Shown: piece after piece, positions 1-5,019 of the stretch
Position numbering within the stretch: position 1 is the first letter of the stretch
Layout: the number at the start of each line of letters is the position of its first letter
NCBI GenBank assembly: GCA_016926925.1
Contig: JAFGNQ010000241.1
Coordinates: 1-5,019, forward strand
DNA length: 5,019 nucleotides
Direction of reading: 5' to 3'
From: Candidatus Aminicenantota bacterium
GTDB taxonomy: Bacteria > Acidobacteriota > Aminicenantia > Aminicenantales > Aminicenantaceae
Made by a program: the position numbers and the translations under genes
Notes under the pieces: generated by a model
What the model was told of the DNA's origin: nothing
Seen by the model: only the letters and a program-made list of their open reading frames with translations
Databases searched by the model: none

Positions 1-707
1 AGGTGGGCATACGCATAGCCCATCCGGAGAGAATCGAGGCCTTCCTCTATGGCCAGTTTAAAGAAATCAGCCGCCTTTTTATAATCCTGGGCATTGAGAG
101 ATGAGATGGCATCCTGGAAAGATTGGCCTCCGGAACCCGAGGGATTCATAGTTGAGCTATCGACAAGGTTAACGGAACGCTTTGATGTCTTTGGTTCTTT
201 TAGTTTTTGTCTAAGGAATTTCAGGATTTCATCATGGCCTTGTTCCTTTGCCAGTATGAATATCTCTTTTCCGTCAACGTTTCTGACAGAAGGATCGGCT
301 CCTTTTTCAAGCAATAGTCTCACGGCTTCGGTTTGCCCATAGCGGGACGCAAACACCAAAGGGCTCCATTTTAATCCCTCATCTGTTTTCACGGCATTCA
401 CATTAGCGCCCTGGTCTATGAGGTATTTGGCCACATCTAATTTCCCATGCCATGCCGCAGCCATGAGGGCTGTAAATCCTTCTTCAGTTGCATAGTCTAT
501 TCCCGCACCCTTCTCGACAAGCAGCTTGCATATTTCCAGGTTTCCCTTGGAAGCTGCTTCCATCAATAGGCTAAAGCCATCATCCCGGCTGGAGTTCGGA
601 TTTAAGCCCTTAAACAGGCCAAATAGCACGGGTTTTAAATGTGCTGCTATCTTAATATTATCTCCCCTCTCGATAGCATCAAATGCTTCTTTTTCAACCC
701 TATTCAT
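1..707 (-). CDS. Ankyrin-repeat protein with C-terminal TPR/Sel1-like start, partial
   Basis: The frame is open from an ATG at 705-707 to the left edge, giving 235 complete residues; the C-terminus is missing. AGGAG (714-718) lies 6 nt before the ATG. After a degenerate N-terminal helical stretch (residues 1-40), three good ankyrin repeats follow at about 44-73, 77-107 and 111-143. They show the usual alternation of TALMAAAWHG-type helices, VAKYLIDQGA-type helices and GAxxN turns. A fourth, weak repeat lies near 146-168. A Ser/Gly/Pro-rich linker (about 169-194) leads into a helix pair with DYKKAADFFKLAIEEG (208-223), which resembles a TPR or Sel1-like repeat continuing past the edge. No signal peptide or membrane segment is seen, so a cytoplasmic protein-binding scaffold is likely. 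The partner is unknown. It is divergent from the acetyltransferase gene. The ankyrin call is firm; the TPR-like part is an inference from one incomplete repeat. Confidence 0.9.
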   Translation of the reverse strand, partial: MNRVEKEAFDAIERGDNIKIAAHLKPVLFGLFKGLNPNSSRDDGFSLLMEAASKGNLEICKLLVEKGAGIDYATEEGFTALMAAAWHGKLDVAKYLIDQGANVNAVKTDEGLKWSPLVFASRYGQTEAVRLLLEKGADPSVRNVDGKEIFILAKEQGHDEILKFLRQKLKEPKTSKRSVNLVDSSTMNPSGSGGQSFQDAISSLNAQDYKKAADFFKLAIEEGLDSLRMGYAYAH

Positions 708-935
708 TGAGCACTCCTAAAATTAAAAATATGATGAGTTGTGATTTATAAAAACAGATTTTTGGCACATATTCTGCTGTGACTAATCAATTAAGACATA
801 TCATACAAAATGAATCAGAGTCAATTTGCCATTCAAGGCAAAAATATCTTAGGTGATTTCCTTAAATATCTATGCCCAAGCTATCGTCATCCATAACCTA
901 ATCATGATACTATCAGTCTACAGAGGAGAGAGGGA
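708..935. other. Divergent intergenic region, AT-rich
   Basis: This 228-base spacer separates the 5' ends of the ankyrin gene (minus) and the acetyltransferase gene (plus), so it should hold promoters for both. No convincing -35/-10 pair was found for either. On the minus strand TTGACT (reverse complement at 819-824) and TATGAT (reverse complement at 800-805) are each good hexamers, but only 13 nt apart. On the plus strand a weak extended -10-like TGATACTAT (905-913) has no -35. A perfect 6-bp inverted repeat with a 6-base loop, TTTGCC/GGCAAA, lies at 825-842 and could be an operator or a small hairpin. No small gene is supported here. Confidence 0.6.
825..842. repeat. 6-bp inverted repeat TTTGCC-N6-GGCAAA
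   Basis: The arms at 825-830 and 837-842 are perfectly complementary around the loop ATTCAA. It sits in the middle of a divergent promoter region, about 95 bases before the acetyltransferase start and about 120 bases before the ankyrin start. There is no T-run suited to termination of either gene. A regulator-binding site is possible, but an arm of 6 bp can occur by chance. Confidence 0.35.
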
Positions 936-1712
936 ATGAAGATTATCGACATAACAGAAAAGCATGAACCTTTGTATTTTCTTTGTCTTGAGGACTGGAG
1001 TAGTGAGATCAAGGAAGCCGGCAACCACAAAGAAGTTTGGTACAACAAAGTGAAGGATAAAGGACTGGGAGTGAAATTAGCCGTTGATGACAGGGGAGAA
1101 GTAGGTGGGATGATCCAGTACATGCCCATCGAGCAAACGCACGTAGAAGGAAAAGATTTGTATTTCATATATTGCATTTGGGTTCATGGCTACAGAAGAG
1201 GAAGGGGTAACTTTCAAAAAAAGGGAATGGGGAAGGCTCTGCTCAAAGCGGCGGAAGAGGATGCCAAATCTAGAGGAGCGAAGGGAATGGTTGCCTGGGG
1301 CGTTTCTATGCCTTTCTGGATGAAGGCTTCATGGTTCAAGCGTCGGGGATACAAGAGAGTGGATAAAGATCGTATGGCCGTTCTTTTGTGGAAACCCTTC
1401 TCGAGCGAAGCTATTCCACCCCGGTGGATCAAAGAAAAGAAGAAACTGGTGAAAGCCCCAGGTATAGTCACGGTTTCATCGTTCAAGAATGGCTGGTGTC
1501 CTGCTCAGAATATCATTTATGAACGAGCAAAGCGGGCCGCATCCGAATTCGGCGATAAAGTCGAATTCCGCGAATACAACACATTCGATAAAGATGTGTT
1601 CCATGAATGGGGGATTGTCGATGCTTTGTTTATCGATGCCAAACGCGTGAGAACAGGGCCGCCGCCATCTTATAAGAAAATCAGGAAGATTATAAAAAAA
1701 AAGCTGAGGTGA
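936..1712 (+). CDS. GNAT N-acetyltransferase with YoaP-like C-terminal domain
   Basis: This 258-residue protein starts at an ATG with GGAG (925-928) 7 nt upstream and ends in TGA. Residues 1-155 form a GNAT fold. They include the acetyl-CoA pyrophosphate-binding motif A QKKGMGKALL (94-103, pattern QxxGxG/A), preceded by the beta-4 strand DLYFIYCIWVHG (74-85). A later segment WFKRRGYKRVD (133-143) is typical of the GNAT C-terminal part. Residues about 160-258 resemble the YoaP-like domain found after GNAT domains in Bacillus YoaP and related proteins. It looks like a thioredoxin-type fold: strand GIVTVSS (176-182), then NGWCPAQN (185-192) at a helix start, and LFIDAKRV (231-238) before a PPP turn (242-244). 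It has one Cys (188), not CxxC, so disulfide exchange by the usual route is unlikely. The acceptor substrate is unknown. It should be a cytoplasmic enzyme, probably transcribed alone. The C-terminus is Lys-rich. Confidence 0.9.
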   Translation: MKIIDITEKHEPLYFLCLEDWSSEIKEAGNHKEVWYNKVKDKGLGVKLAVDDRGEVGGMIQYMPIEQTHVEGKDLYFIYCIWVHGYRRGRGNFQKKGMGKALLKAAEEDAKSRGAKGMVAWGVSMPFWMKASWFKRRGYKRVDKDRMAVLLWKPFSSEAIPPRWIKEKKKLVKAPGIVTVSSFKNGWCPAQNIIYERAKRAASEFGDKVEFREYNTFDKDVFHEWGIVDALFIDAKRVRTGPPPSYKKIRKIIKKKLR

Positions 1713-1721
1713 TTGCTTTTT
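1698..1721 (+). terminator. Possible weak intrinsic terminator at the acetyltransferase 3' end
   Basis: AAAAAGC (1698-1704) pairs with GCTTTTT (1715-1721) around a 10-base loop that contains the stop codon, and the 3' arm runs into a further T tract (1724-1729). The stem has only two G-C pairs, so it is weak. It is placed correctly for ending the plus-strand transcript. Factor-dependent termination or one of the next hairpins could do the job instead. Confidence 0.35.
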
Positions 1722-1859
1722 CCTTTTTTATAAATATAAAAAAAGTATTGGGGGAATGTTTCCAAAATTATGGAAATAAATATTTTCCTGACTTTTTTGT
1801 ATAAAGGAGAGTGAATAAGGGGTTCCCTCCGGGCATAAGCGGAAAATATGAATCGAATG
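1713..1859. other. Convergent intergenic region with several AT-rich hairpins
   Basis: The 3' ends of the acetyltransferase and the permease face each other across this 147-base, very AT-rich gap. Two further short inverted repeats are visible: TTTTTTA/TAAAAAA (1724-1730 with 1737-1743, 6-base loop) and TTTCCA/TGGAAA (1759-1764 with 1771-1776, 6-base loop). The second is followed on the plus strand by a T run at 1793-1798, and on the minus strand by a run of T about 14 bases past the stem. Neither is a classical strong terminator, but together they fit a bidirectional termination zone. No gene is seen here. Confidence 0.5.
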
Positions 1860-4274
1860 CTATTCATACCTCAGGCTGTGCACAGGATCGGCACAAGCCG
1901 TTCTTACAGTCTGCACTATAAAAGTGATTATGGCTACCATAAGCGTAACAAAACCTGACAAAACGAACACCAACCATCCGATATTGACTTTATAGGCAAA
2001 ATCCTGAAGCCATTTGTTCATCATTAACCAGGCCAAAGGCCAGGCAATGATATTGGCGAGAATAATCCATTTGATAAATTCTTTGGAGAGAAGCAATATC
2101 ACACTCCCCGTGGAAGCGCCGAGCACCTTCCGGATACCGATTTCTTTAGTCCTGAGTTCCGATGTAAAGGAGACAAGGCCGAGCAGCCCAAGACACGCTA
2201 TAAGAATGGAAAAAGATGAAAAGATAACGAATATTCGCTGCATTTTCTTTTCATTCGCATAGAGTTGCTCGATACGATCATCCAGAAAGCTGAATTCAAA
2301 CTGTTCTCCTGGAAATGAATCTTGCCATTTCTCTCGAATAAACATTATTATTTTTTCGATATCTCCGGGTGTTGTTCTGACTGATACCGCCCGGATGTAA
2401 TCCGGATCCAATATCAATGCCATCGGCTCGACTTCCCTCCGGAGAGATTTATAGTTGAAATTTTTTACGACACCAACAACCTGGACGGCATCCTCAGAGT
2501 ATGGACTTATCAGTTTATTCCCGACCGCTTCTTCAGGCCTCCAGCCGAATCTGTGAGCCGCAGCTTCATTCAGCATGACGGTTCCCTCCGTATCTGTTCC
2601 GAATTCCCTTGAAAATCCCCGCCCTGCAAGGATTTCCATACGGTAGGTTTCCACATAAACATAGTCACAGAAAAACAGATATAAACTTACCGGTTCCTCT
2701 GAATCGAGGCGTCTGAAATTGCTATTGCTGTAATGGAAATCAGCCGGAACCTCGGACGAAGTAGATACGGAGACTATCCGGGATTCGCTTTCCAGTTCGT
2801 TCCGGAAAGAGCTGTAATTTCGAGCGATGTTCCGGCTTCTGACGGGCAGGATAACAACATTTTCCTTGTCGAAGCCTAACGATAGGTTCTGGATGTATTT
2901 CATTTGTTTGTAAACGGTGAACATACCGATAATCAATATGATGGAGATGCCGAATTGAGCGACAACCAAGTTTCTGCGAAAAACGGACTTCCCGCTTCCT
3001 GACAGCCGATTTCCTTTTAGTACATCTACAGGTTCGAACCTGGTCAGATAAAAGGCAGGGTACGTGCCGGCTATCGCACCGACAAGCAAAACTGCGCCAA
3101 CGAGAAGAACGAGATTCTTCGGCTGCAAAAGCAAGGCAAGCGACAGATTTTCAGAGAAAATCGCGTTATAGGCTTGAATAAACAGTGTGCTCATAACGAA
3201 GCCAAGCCCCAGCGAAACTAAGGCTAAGAGCACTGATTCCTGAATAAACTGCCTTCTTAGCTGGGACTTATTTGCACCCACTGTTTTACGAAGGCTCACT
3301 TCCTTCGCTCTCTTGTTGGCCCGGGCTGTGGATAAATTGACGAAATTCAAACAGGCAATGATCAGGATAAGGCCAGCAATCGAAGAAAAAATATAGACGG
3401 ACGAGATGCTCCCACCAGATTCCGCCTCCCAATTGACACTGGGATGTAAATGGATGTCGACAATCGGAAAAAGATGCAATTTGAGCACATCATGGATGCC
3501 CATGCCTTCATTCAGAAAAATCAAGTCCCCGTAATGAGGCTCCAGCCGCTTGACGACAAATGTTTTCAGCTTGTACTCGAGTTCCGGTTTCGAAGTGTTT
3601 TCTCTAATCAAAACATAGGTATAGAGATAATTACTCCGCCAATCGGCAAATTCCTCCTCAGGAAAGGAAGTAATCGAAATCAGCATATCGAAATGAATAT
3701 GGGAATTTTCAGGGACTTCTTCTATAATTCCCATCACTTTAAAGTCCGCTTGTTCCCCTTCCCACTCAAAGTTGAGGGTTTTGCCGACAGCGTCTCCTGT
3801 CCCGAGATATTTAACCGCATTTTTACGCGTTAAAACAACGGTCATGGGTTCGGAAAGGGCGGTCCGTCCGTCCCCTTCTTGCAGATCGAAATCGAAGATT
3901 TCGAAAATAGAATTATCTACAGCAAACGCCTCTTGCCTGTGCATATCATTTTTGTGATCCTTAACGGCGAATTCTCTTCTCCAGAAGCGCACGGCATTTT
4001 CGATCTCCGGAAAATCGTCAATCAAGGCTTGTTTATACAATCCTCCGGTAATTGGCCACCTGGCATATAAGTTATCACGGAAGAGCTCCCGTTCTATCCT
4101 ATAAATACGACGGGCATTTTTATGAAAACGGTCATATCCGAGTTCTCGCATAACCCAAAGACTGATGATCATACAGATGGAGAGCCCGATGGCCAGCCCG
4201 AAAACATTGATAAACGAAAACAATTTATACCTTGTAAAGTTCCTGTAGGCAATTTTCAAGTGGTTTTTAAACAT
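1860..4274 (-). CDS. MacB/FtsX-family ABC transporter permease
   Basis: This 804-residue inner-membrane protein is a mechanotransmission-type permease. TM1 (about 20-42) follows the family opening MFKNHLKIAYRNFTRYK. A MacB-like periplasmic core domain (about 45-285) comes next, then FtsX TMs at about 292-314, 347-367 and 388-408. The second half has TM5 (435-455), a second periplasmic domain (about 465-675) and TMs at about 681-703, 733-751 and 766-788. The conserved cytoplasmic helix after the first TM of each FtsX unit appears twice: RAKEVSLRKTVGA (322-334) and RTKEIGIRKVLGA (708-720). The C-terminus, DPVHSLRYE, is the family signature. The full length is present with no frameshift. The start is the ATG at 4272-4274 with GGAG 7 nt upstream; a TTG at 4314-4316 would add 14 non-conserved residues. 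Such permeases act as dimers with a MacB/LolD-type ATPase, but none is encoded nearby. The substrate cannot be told; lipoprotein, peptide or antimicrobial export are family possibilities. Confidence 0.93.
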   Translation of the reverse strand: MFKNHLKIAYRNFTRYKLFSFINVFGLAIGLSICMIISLWVMRELGYDRFHKNARRIYRIERELFRDNLYARWPITGGLYKQALIDDFPEIENAVRFWRREFAVKDHKNDMHRQEAFAVDNSIFEIFDFDLQEGDGRTALSEPMTVVLTRKNAVKYLGTGDAVGKTLNFEWEGEQADFKVMGIIEEVPENSHIHFDMLISITSFPEEEFADWRSNYLYTYVLIRENTSKPELEYKLKTFVVKRLEPHYGDLIFLNEGMGIHDVLKLHLFPIVDIHLHPSVNWEAESGGSISSVYIFSSIAGLILIIACLNFVNLSTARANKRAKEVSLRKTVGANKSQLRRQFIQESVLLALVSLGLGFVMSTLFIQAYNAIFSENLSLALLLQPKNLVLLVGAVLLVGAIAGTYPAFYLTRFEPVDVLKGNRLSGSGKSVFRRNLVVAQFGISIILIIGMFTVYKQMKYIQNLSLGFDKENVVILPVRSRNIARNYSSFRNELESESRIVSVSTSSEVPADFHYSNSNFRRLDSEEPVSLYLFFCDYVYVETYRMEILAGRGFSREFGTDTEGTVMLNEAAAHRFGWRPEEAVGNKLISPYSEDAVQVVGVVKNFNYKSLRREVEPMALILDPDYIRAVSVRTTPGDIEKIIMFIREKWQDSFPGEQFEFSFLDDRIEQLYANEKKMQRIFVIFSSFSILIACLGLLGLVSFTSELRTKEIGIRKVLGASTGSVILLLSKEFIKWIILANIIAWPLAWLMMNKWLQDFAYKVNIGWLVFVLSGFVTLMVAIITFIVQTVRTACADPVHSLRYE

Positions 4275-4300
4275 AGTGAATCTCCGGCGAATATCGCCAT
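4256..4300 (-). other. Possible 14-codon ORF overlapping the permease start
   Basis: An ATG at 4298-4300 opens a 14-codon frame (MAIFAGDSLCLKTT, TGA at 4256-4258) that overlaps the first codons of the permease in another frame. GGGAGG lies 8 nt before this ATG. It could allow translational coupling or act as a decoy start, but a frame this short with a purine-rich stretch upstream arises easily by chance. No conservation could be tested. Confidence 0.15.
4282..4285 (-). promoter_or_regulatory. Shine-Dalgarno GGAG deciding the permease start
   Basis: On the minus strand GGAG precedes the ATG at 4272-4274 by 7 nt. This, with the family-typical MFKNHLK opening, fixes the start there rather than at the in-frame upstream TTG (4314-4316). 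Confidence 0.75.
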
Positions 4301-4318
4301 CAGAACATCCTCCCAATT

Positions 4319-4324
4319 ATTATC
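4319..4324 (-). promoter_or_regulatory. Possible -10 element (GATAAT) of the permease
   Basis: GATAAT on the minus strand matches TATAAT at 5 of 6 positions and would place transcription start near 4311, about 37 nt before the ATG. The -35 is poor: TTGCTG with a 19-nt spacer is the best seen. The palindrome at 4323-4335 covers the spacer edge, so an activator- or repressor-controlled promoter is conceivable. Confidence 0.25.
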
Positions 4325-4335
4325 GAACAGTTCGA
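4323..4335. promoter_or_regulatory. 13-base palindrome TCGAAC-A-GTTCGA, candidate operator
   Basis: Two perfect 6-base arms flank a single central A. It overlaps a second perfect palindrome, GTTCGAAC (4330-4337), so the TCGAACA unit occurs twice with a 9-base step (4323-4329, 4332-4338). It lies against the possible -10 GATAAT of the permease. Related sites nearby are GTTC-T-GAAC (4408-4416), TTCGAACAG (4431-4439) and CGTTCA (4380-4385, 4461-4466). This is what a dimeric regulator's operator looks like, but the regulator is not in the window. Confidence 0.4.
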
Positions 4336-4337
4336 AC

Positions 4338-4361
4338 ATATGCCAGCAAAAAATATGCCAG
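4338..4361. repeat. Tandem direct repeat ATATGCCAG, two copies, 15-base period
   Basis: ATATGCCAG occurs at 4338-4346 and 4353-4361, separated by a 6-base CAAAAA spacer. It sits directly beside the CGAAC palindrome upstream of the permease. Same-face repeated half-sites or a small duplication are both possible. Confidence 0.45.
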
Positions 4362-4455
4362 ATCTTTTTTAGGAGGATTCGTTCATAAAAAACCTGAAAT
4401 ATGTCCGGTTCTGAACAATCTACATCCATTTTCGAACAGTCGTTTTTTATTTAGA

Positions 4456-4484
4456 AATATCGTTCAAAAATTATGGAATGACAA
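4456..4484 (-). promoter_or_regulatory. Possible sigma70-type promoter for the permease (distal)
   Basis: On the minus strand TTGTCA (4479-4484, 5 of 6 to the -35 consensus) is followed after 17 nt by GATATT (4456-4461, 4 of 6 to the -10). Spacing is ideal. Transcription would begin near 4449, giving a leader of about 175 nt that contains most of the CGAAC-type sites. This is a visual match only. Confidence 0.35.
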
Positions 4485-4496
4485 TTTACGAGTGTA

Positions 4497-4524
4497 TTGT
4501 TGATTGTTGACTTTCCTTTATGAT
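4497..4524 (+). promoter_or_regulatory. Possible promoter for the small membrane-protein gene
   Basis: TATGAT (4519-4524, 5 of 6 to the -10) is preceded after 16 nt by TTGTTG (4497-4502, 3 of 6 to the -35). Transcription would start near 4531, about 10 nt before the 5' arm of the long stem at 4541 and about 127 nt before the start codon. The -35 is weak, so the call is tentative. Confidence 0.3.
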
Positions 4525-4540
4525 ATGTTCAGCGCAGCAT

Positions 4541-4628
4541 GTCAACAGGCAGCAATACCGGCTTCCTAATGAGCCCATTTTCATCAAGTTTATGAAGTGA
4601 ATGAAATCAGCTTGTTGACCATAGGAAG
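4541..4628 (+). promoter_or_regulatory. Potentially structured 5' leader with interleaved stems
   Basis: GTCAACAGGC (4541-4550) can pair over 10 bp, with one G-U, to GCTTGTTGAC (4610-4619). A second perfect 7-bp pairing, CTTCCTA (4562-4568) with TAGGAAG (4622-4628), has its first arm inside that loop and its second arm 2 nt beyond the stem, the order needed for a pseudoknot. A small hairpin TTCAT/ATGAA (4580-4584 with 4592-4596) also fits inside. It ends about 16 nt before the Shine-Dalgarno of the membrane-protein gene. It matches no riboswitch class that I recognise. Confidence 0.3.
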
Positions 4629-4644
4629 GCTGTTACGCAACAAA

Positions 4645-4650
4645 AGGAGG
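4645..4650 (+). promoter_or_regulatory. Strong Shine-Dalgarno AGGAGG of the membrane-protein gene
   Basis: A consensus AGGAGG lies 7 nt before the ATG at 4658-4660 and supports that start over the in-frame ATG at 4664 (13-nt spacing). Confidence 0.8.
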
Positions 4651-4657
4651 ATCGACA

Positions 4658-5019
4658 ATGAACATGTCCATCAAAATCCGTTGGGGATGGCTCCGCTTCA
4701 TGTATGTGTTCACGCTGGTCGGTGCCGGTGGAATAGGATTGGGCATAGTTTTTATGCCGGGCGTCATGATCAAGATTTTCAATTTCCCAGAACAAGATCT
4801 CGTCATCCTGGGAATCGTGGGCAGCACAAATATCGCCTTCGCAATCCTTTCTGTATTCGGCCTGAAGTCCCCCTTGAAATTTGTTCCTGTCCTGTTCCTT
4901 CAGATTTGCTATAAAGGGGTATGGATCGTCGGCATCTTTCTGCCGCTACTCTTAAAAGGAAATATGCCGAATCATGCCCTAGTGCTCCTTTTAATCTTCC
5001 TGGCTTTCATCATCGGAGA
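4658..5019 (+). CDS. Small multi-pass membrane protein of unknown function, partial
   Basis: The frame is open from ATG 4658 to the right edge, giving 120 complete residues, and the C-terminus is missing. A positively charged N-terminus (MNMSIKIRWGWLRF) leads into hydrophobic segments at about 12-34, 48-68 and 74-99, with a fourth starting near 106. This fits a four-helix integral membrane protein of the inner membrane with the N-terminus inside. The first helix is Gly-rich (VGAGGIGLGIVF, 21-32). Conserved-looking features are PGVMIKIF (34-41) and the loop GLKSPLKFVP (68-77). The layout recalls small uncharacterised families such as BphX-like or DoxX-like proteins, but no diagnostic motif was recognised, so no function is given. 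It is divergent from the permease and is preceded by a leader with possible RNA structure. Confidence 0.85.
   Translation, partial: MNMSIKIRWGWLRFMYVFTLVGAGGIGLGIVFMPGVMIKIFNFPEQDLVILGIVGSTNIAFAILSVFGLKSPLKFVPVLFLQICYKGVWIVGIFLPLLLKGNMPNHALVLLLIFLAFIIG

Larger units (their letters stand above)
4275..4657. other. 383-base divergent intergenic region between permease and membrane protein
   Basis: No credible gene is seen in this region apart from the doubtful 14-codon frame. The half next to the permease (about 4317-4470) is AT-rich and holds repeated CGAAC/GTTCG sites and a 9-base tandem repeat. It also holds two possible minus-strand promoters. The half next to the membrane protein (about 4490-4657) holds a possible plus-strand promoter, then a potentially structured leader and a strong AGGAGG ribosome site. 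The 105-codon plus-strand frame starting at GTG 4597 is an out-of-frame shadow. Confidence 0.6.

Noticed and set aside
902..1486. Minus-strand frames of 91 and 90 codons across the acetyltransferase
   Set aside because: Both are antisense to the clear GNAT reading frame and show no domain features.
1670..1867. 65-codon minus-strand frame in the convergent gap
   Set aside because: It spans the AT-rich spacer and both gene ends; its Phe/Ile/Lys-rich product reflects base composition.
3450..3833. 127-codon plus-strand frame inside the permease
   Set aside because: It is antisense to strongly conserved permease sequence and its product resembles no recognisable family.
4275..4316. N-terminal extension of the permease from TTG (818 residues)
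   Set aside because: The extra 14 residues are unlike the family start, while the internal ATG has GGAG at 7 nt and opens with the typical MFKNHLK.
4323..4345. LexA (SOS) box of the Gram-positive type, CGAAC-N4-GTTCG
   Set aside because: The arms here are separated by one base, not four, and the copy followed by ATAT (4333 onward) lacks the second arm.
4505..4547. Inverted repeat TGTTGAC/GTCAACA around the possible -10
   Set aside because: As a hairpin it needs a 29-base loop; the same right arm pairs better (10 bp) with 4610-4619, so it was not listed as a separate element.
4569..4595. Eight-codon upstream frame in the membrane-protein leader (ATG at 4569)
   Set aside because: There is no ribosome site before it and no stalling or amino-acid-run signature.
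4597..4914. 105-codon plus-strand frame starting with GTG
   Set aside because: It overlaps the well-supported membrane-protein gene in another frame, has no good ribosome site, and its Arg/His/Pro-rich product looks like a shadow translation.

Overview
The window holds four protein-coding genes with low operon density. In order they are: an ankyrin-repeat protein on the minus strand that runs off the left edge; a GNAT acetyltransferase with a YoaP-like C-terminal domain on the plus strand; a large MacB/FtsX-type ABC transporter permease on the minus strand; and a small multi-pass membrane protein on the plus strand that runs off the right edge. No rRNA, tRNA, CRISPR array, insertion sequence, transposase or integrase was seen.

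The organism is a bacterium of moderate, slightly AT-leaning base composition. The permease (804 residues, two MacB-like extracytoplasmic domains, C-terminal DPVHSLRYE) belongs to a group greatly expanded in Bacteroidota, Acidobacteriota and candidate phyla such as Aminicenantes and KSB1-like lineages. All four genes have clear Shine-Dalgarno sequences (AGGAG, GGAG, GGAG, AGGAGG at 6-7 nt spacing). That argues somewhat against Bacteroidota, which use them rarely. The taxonomic placement is an inference, not a measurement.

Layout: 1-707 ankyrin/TPR-like protein (minus, partial); 708-935 divergent AT-rich intergenic region; 936-1712 acetyltransferase (plus); 1713-1859 AT-rich convergent gap with several short hairpins; 1860-4274 permease (minus); 4275-4657 a 383-base divergent intergenic region; 4658-5019 membrane protein (plus, partial). 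Because neighbours are divergent or convergent, no two genes clearly share an operon, and the sequence shows no joint pathway. The permease has no ABC ATPase within the window.

The least ordinary part is the divergent region 4275-4657. Its permease-proximal half carries a cluster of CGAAC/GTTCG sites, including a 13-base odd palindrome and a 9-base tandem repeat. Its other half could fold into a 10-bp long-range stem interleaved with a 7-bp pairing, a pseudoknot arrangement, just upstream of the membrane-protein start. These are pattern-level observations from reading the sequence and have not been tested by folding or alignment. No strong evidence of a wholly new system was found.
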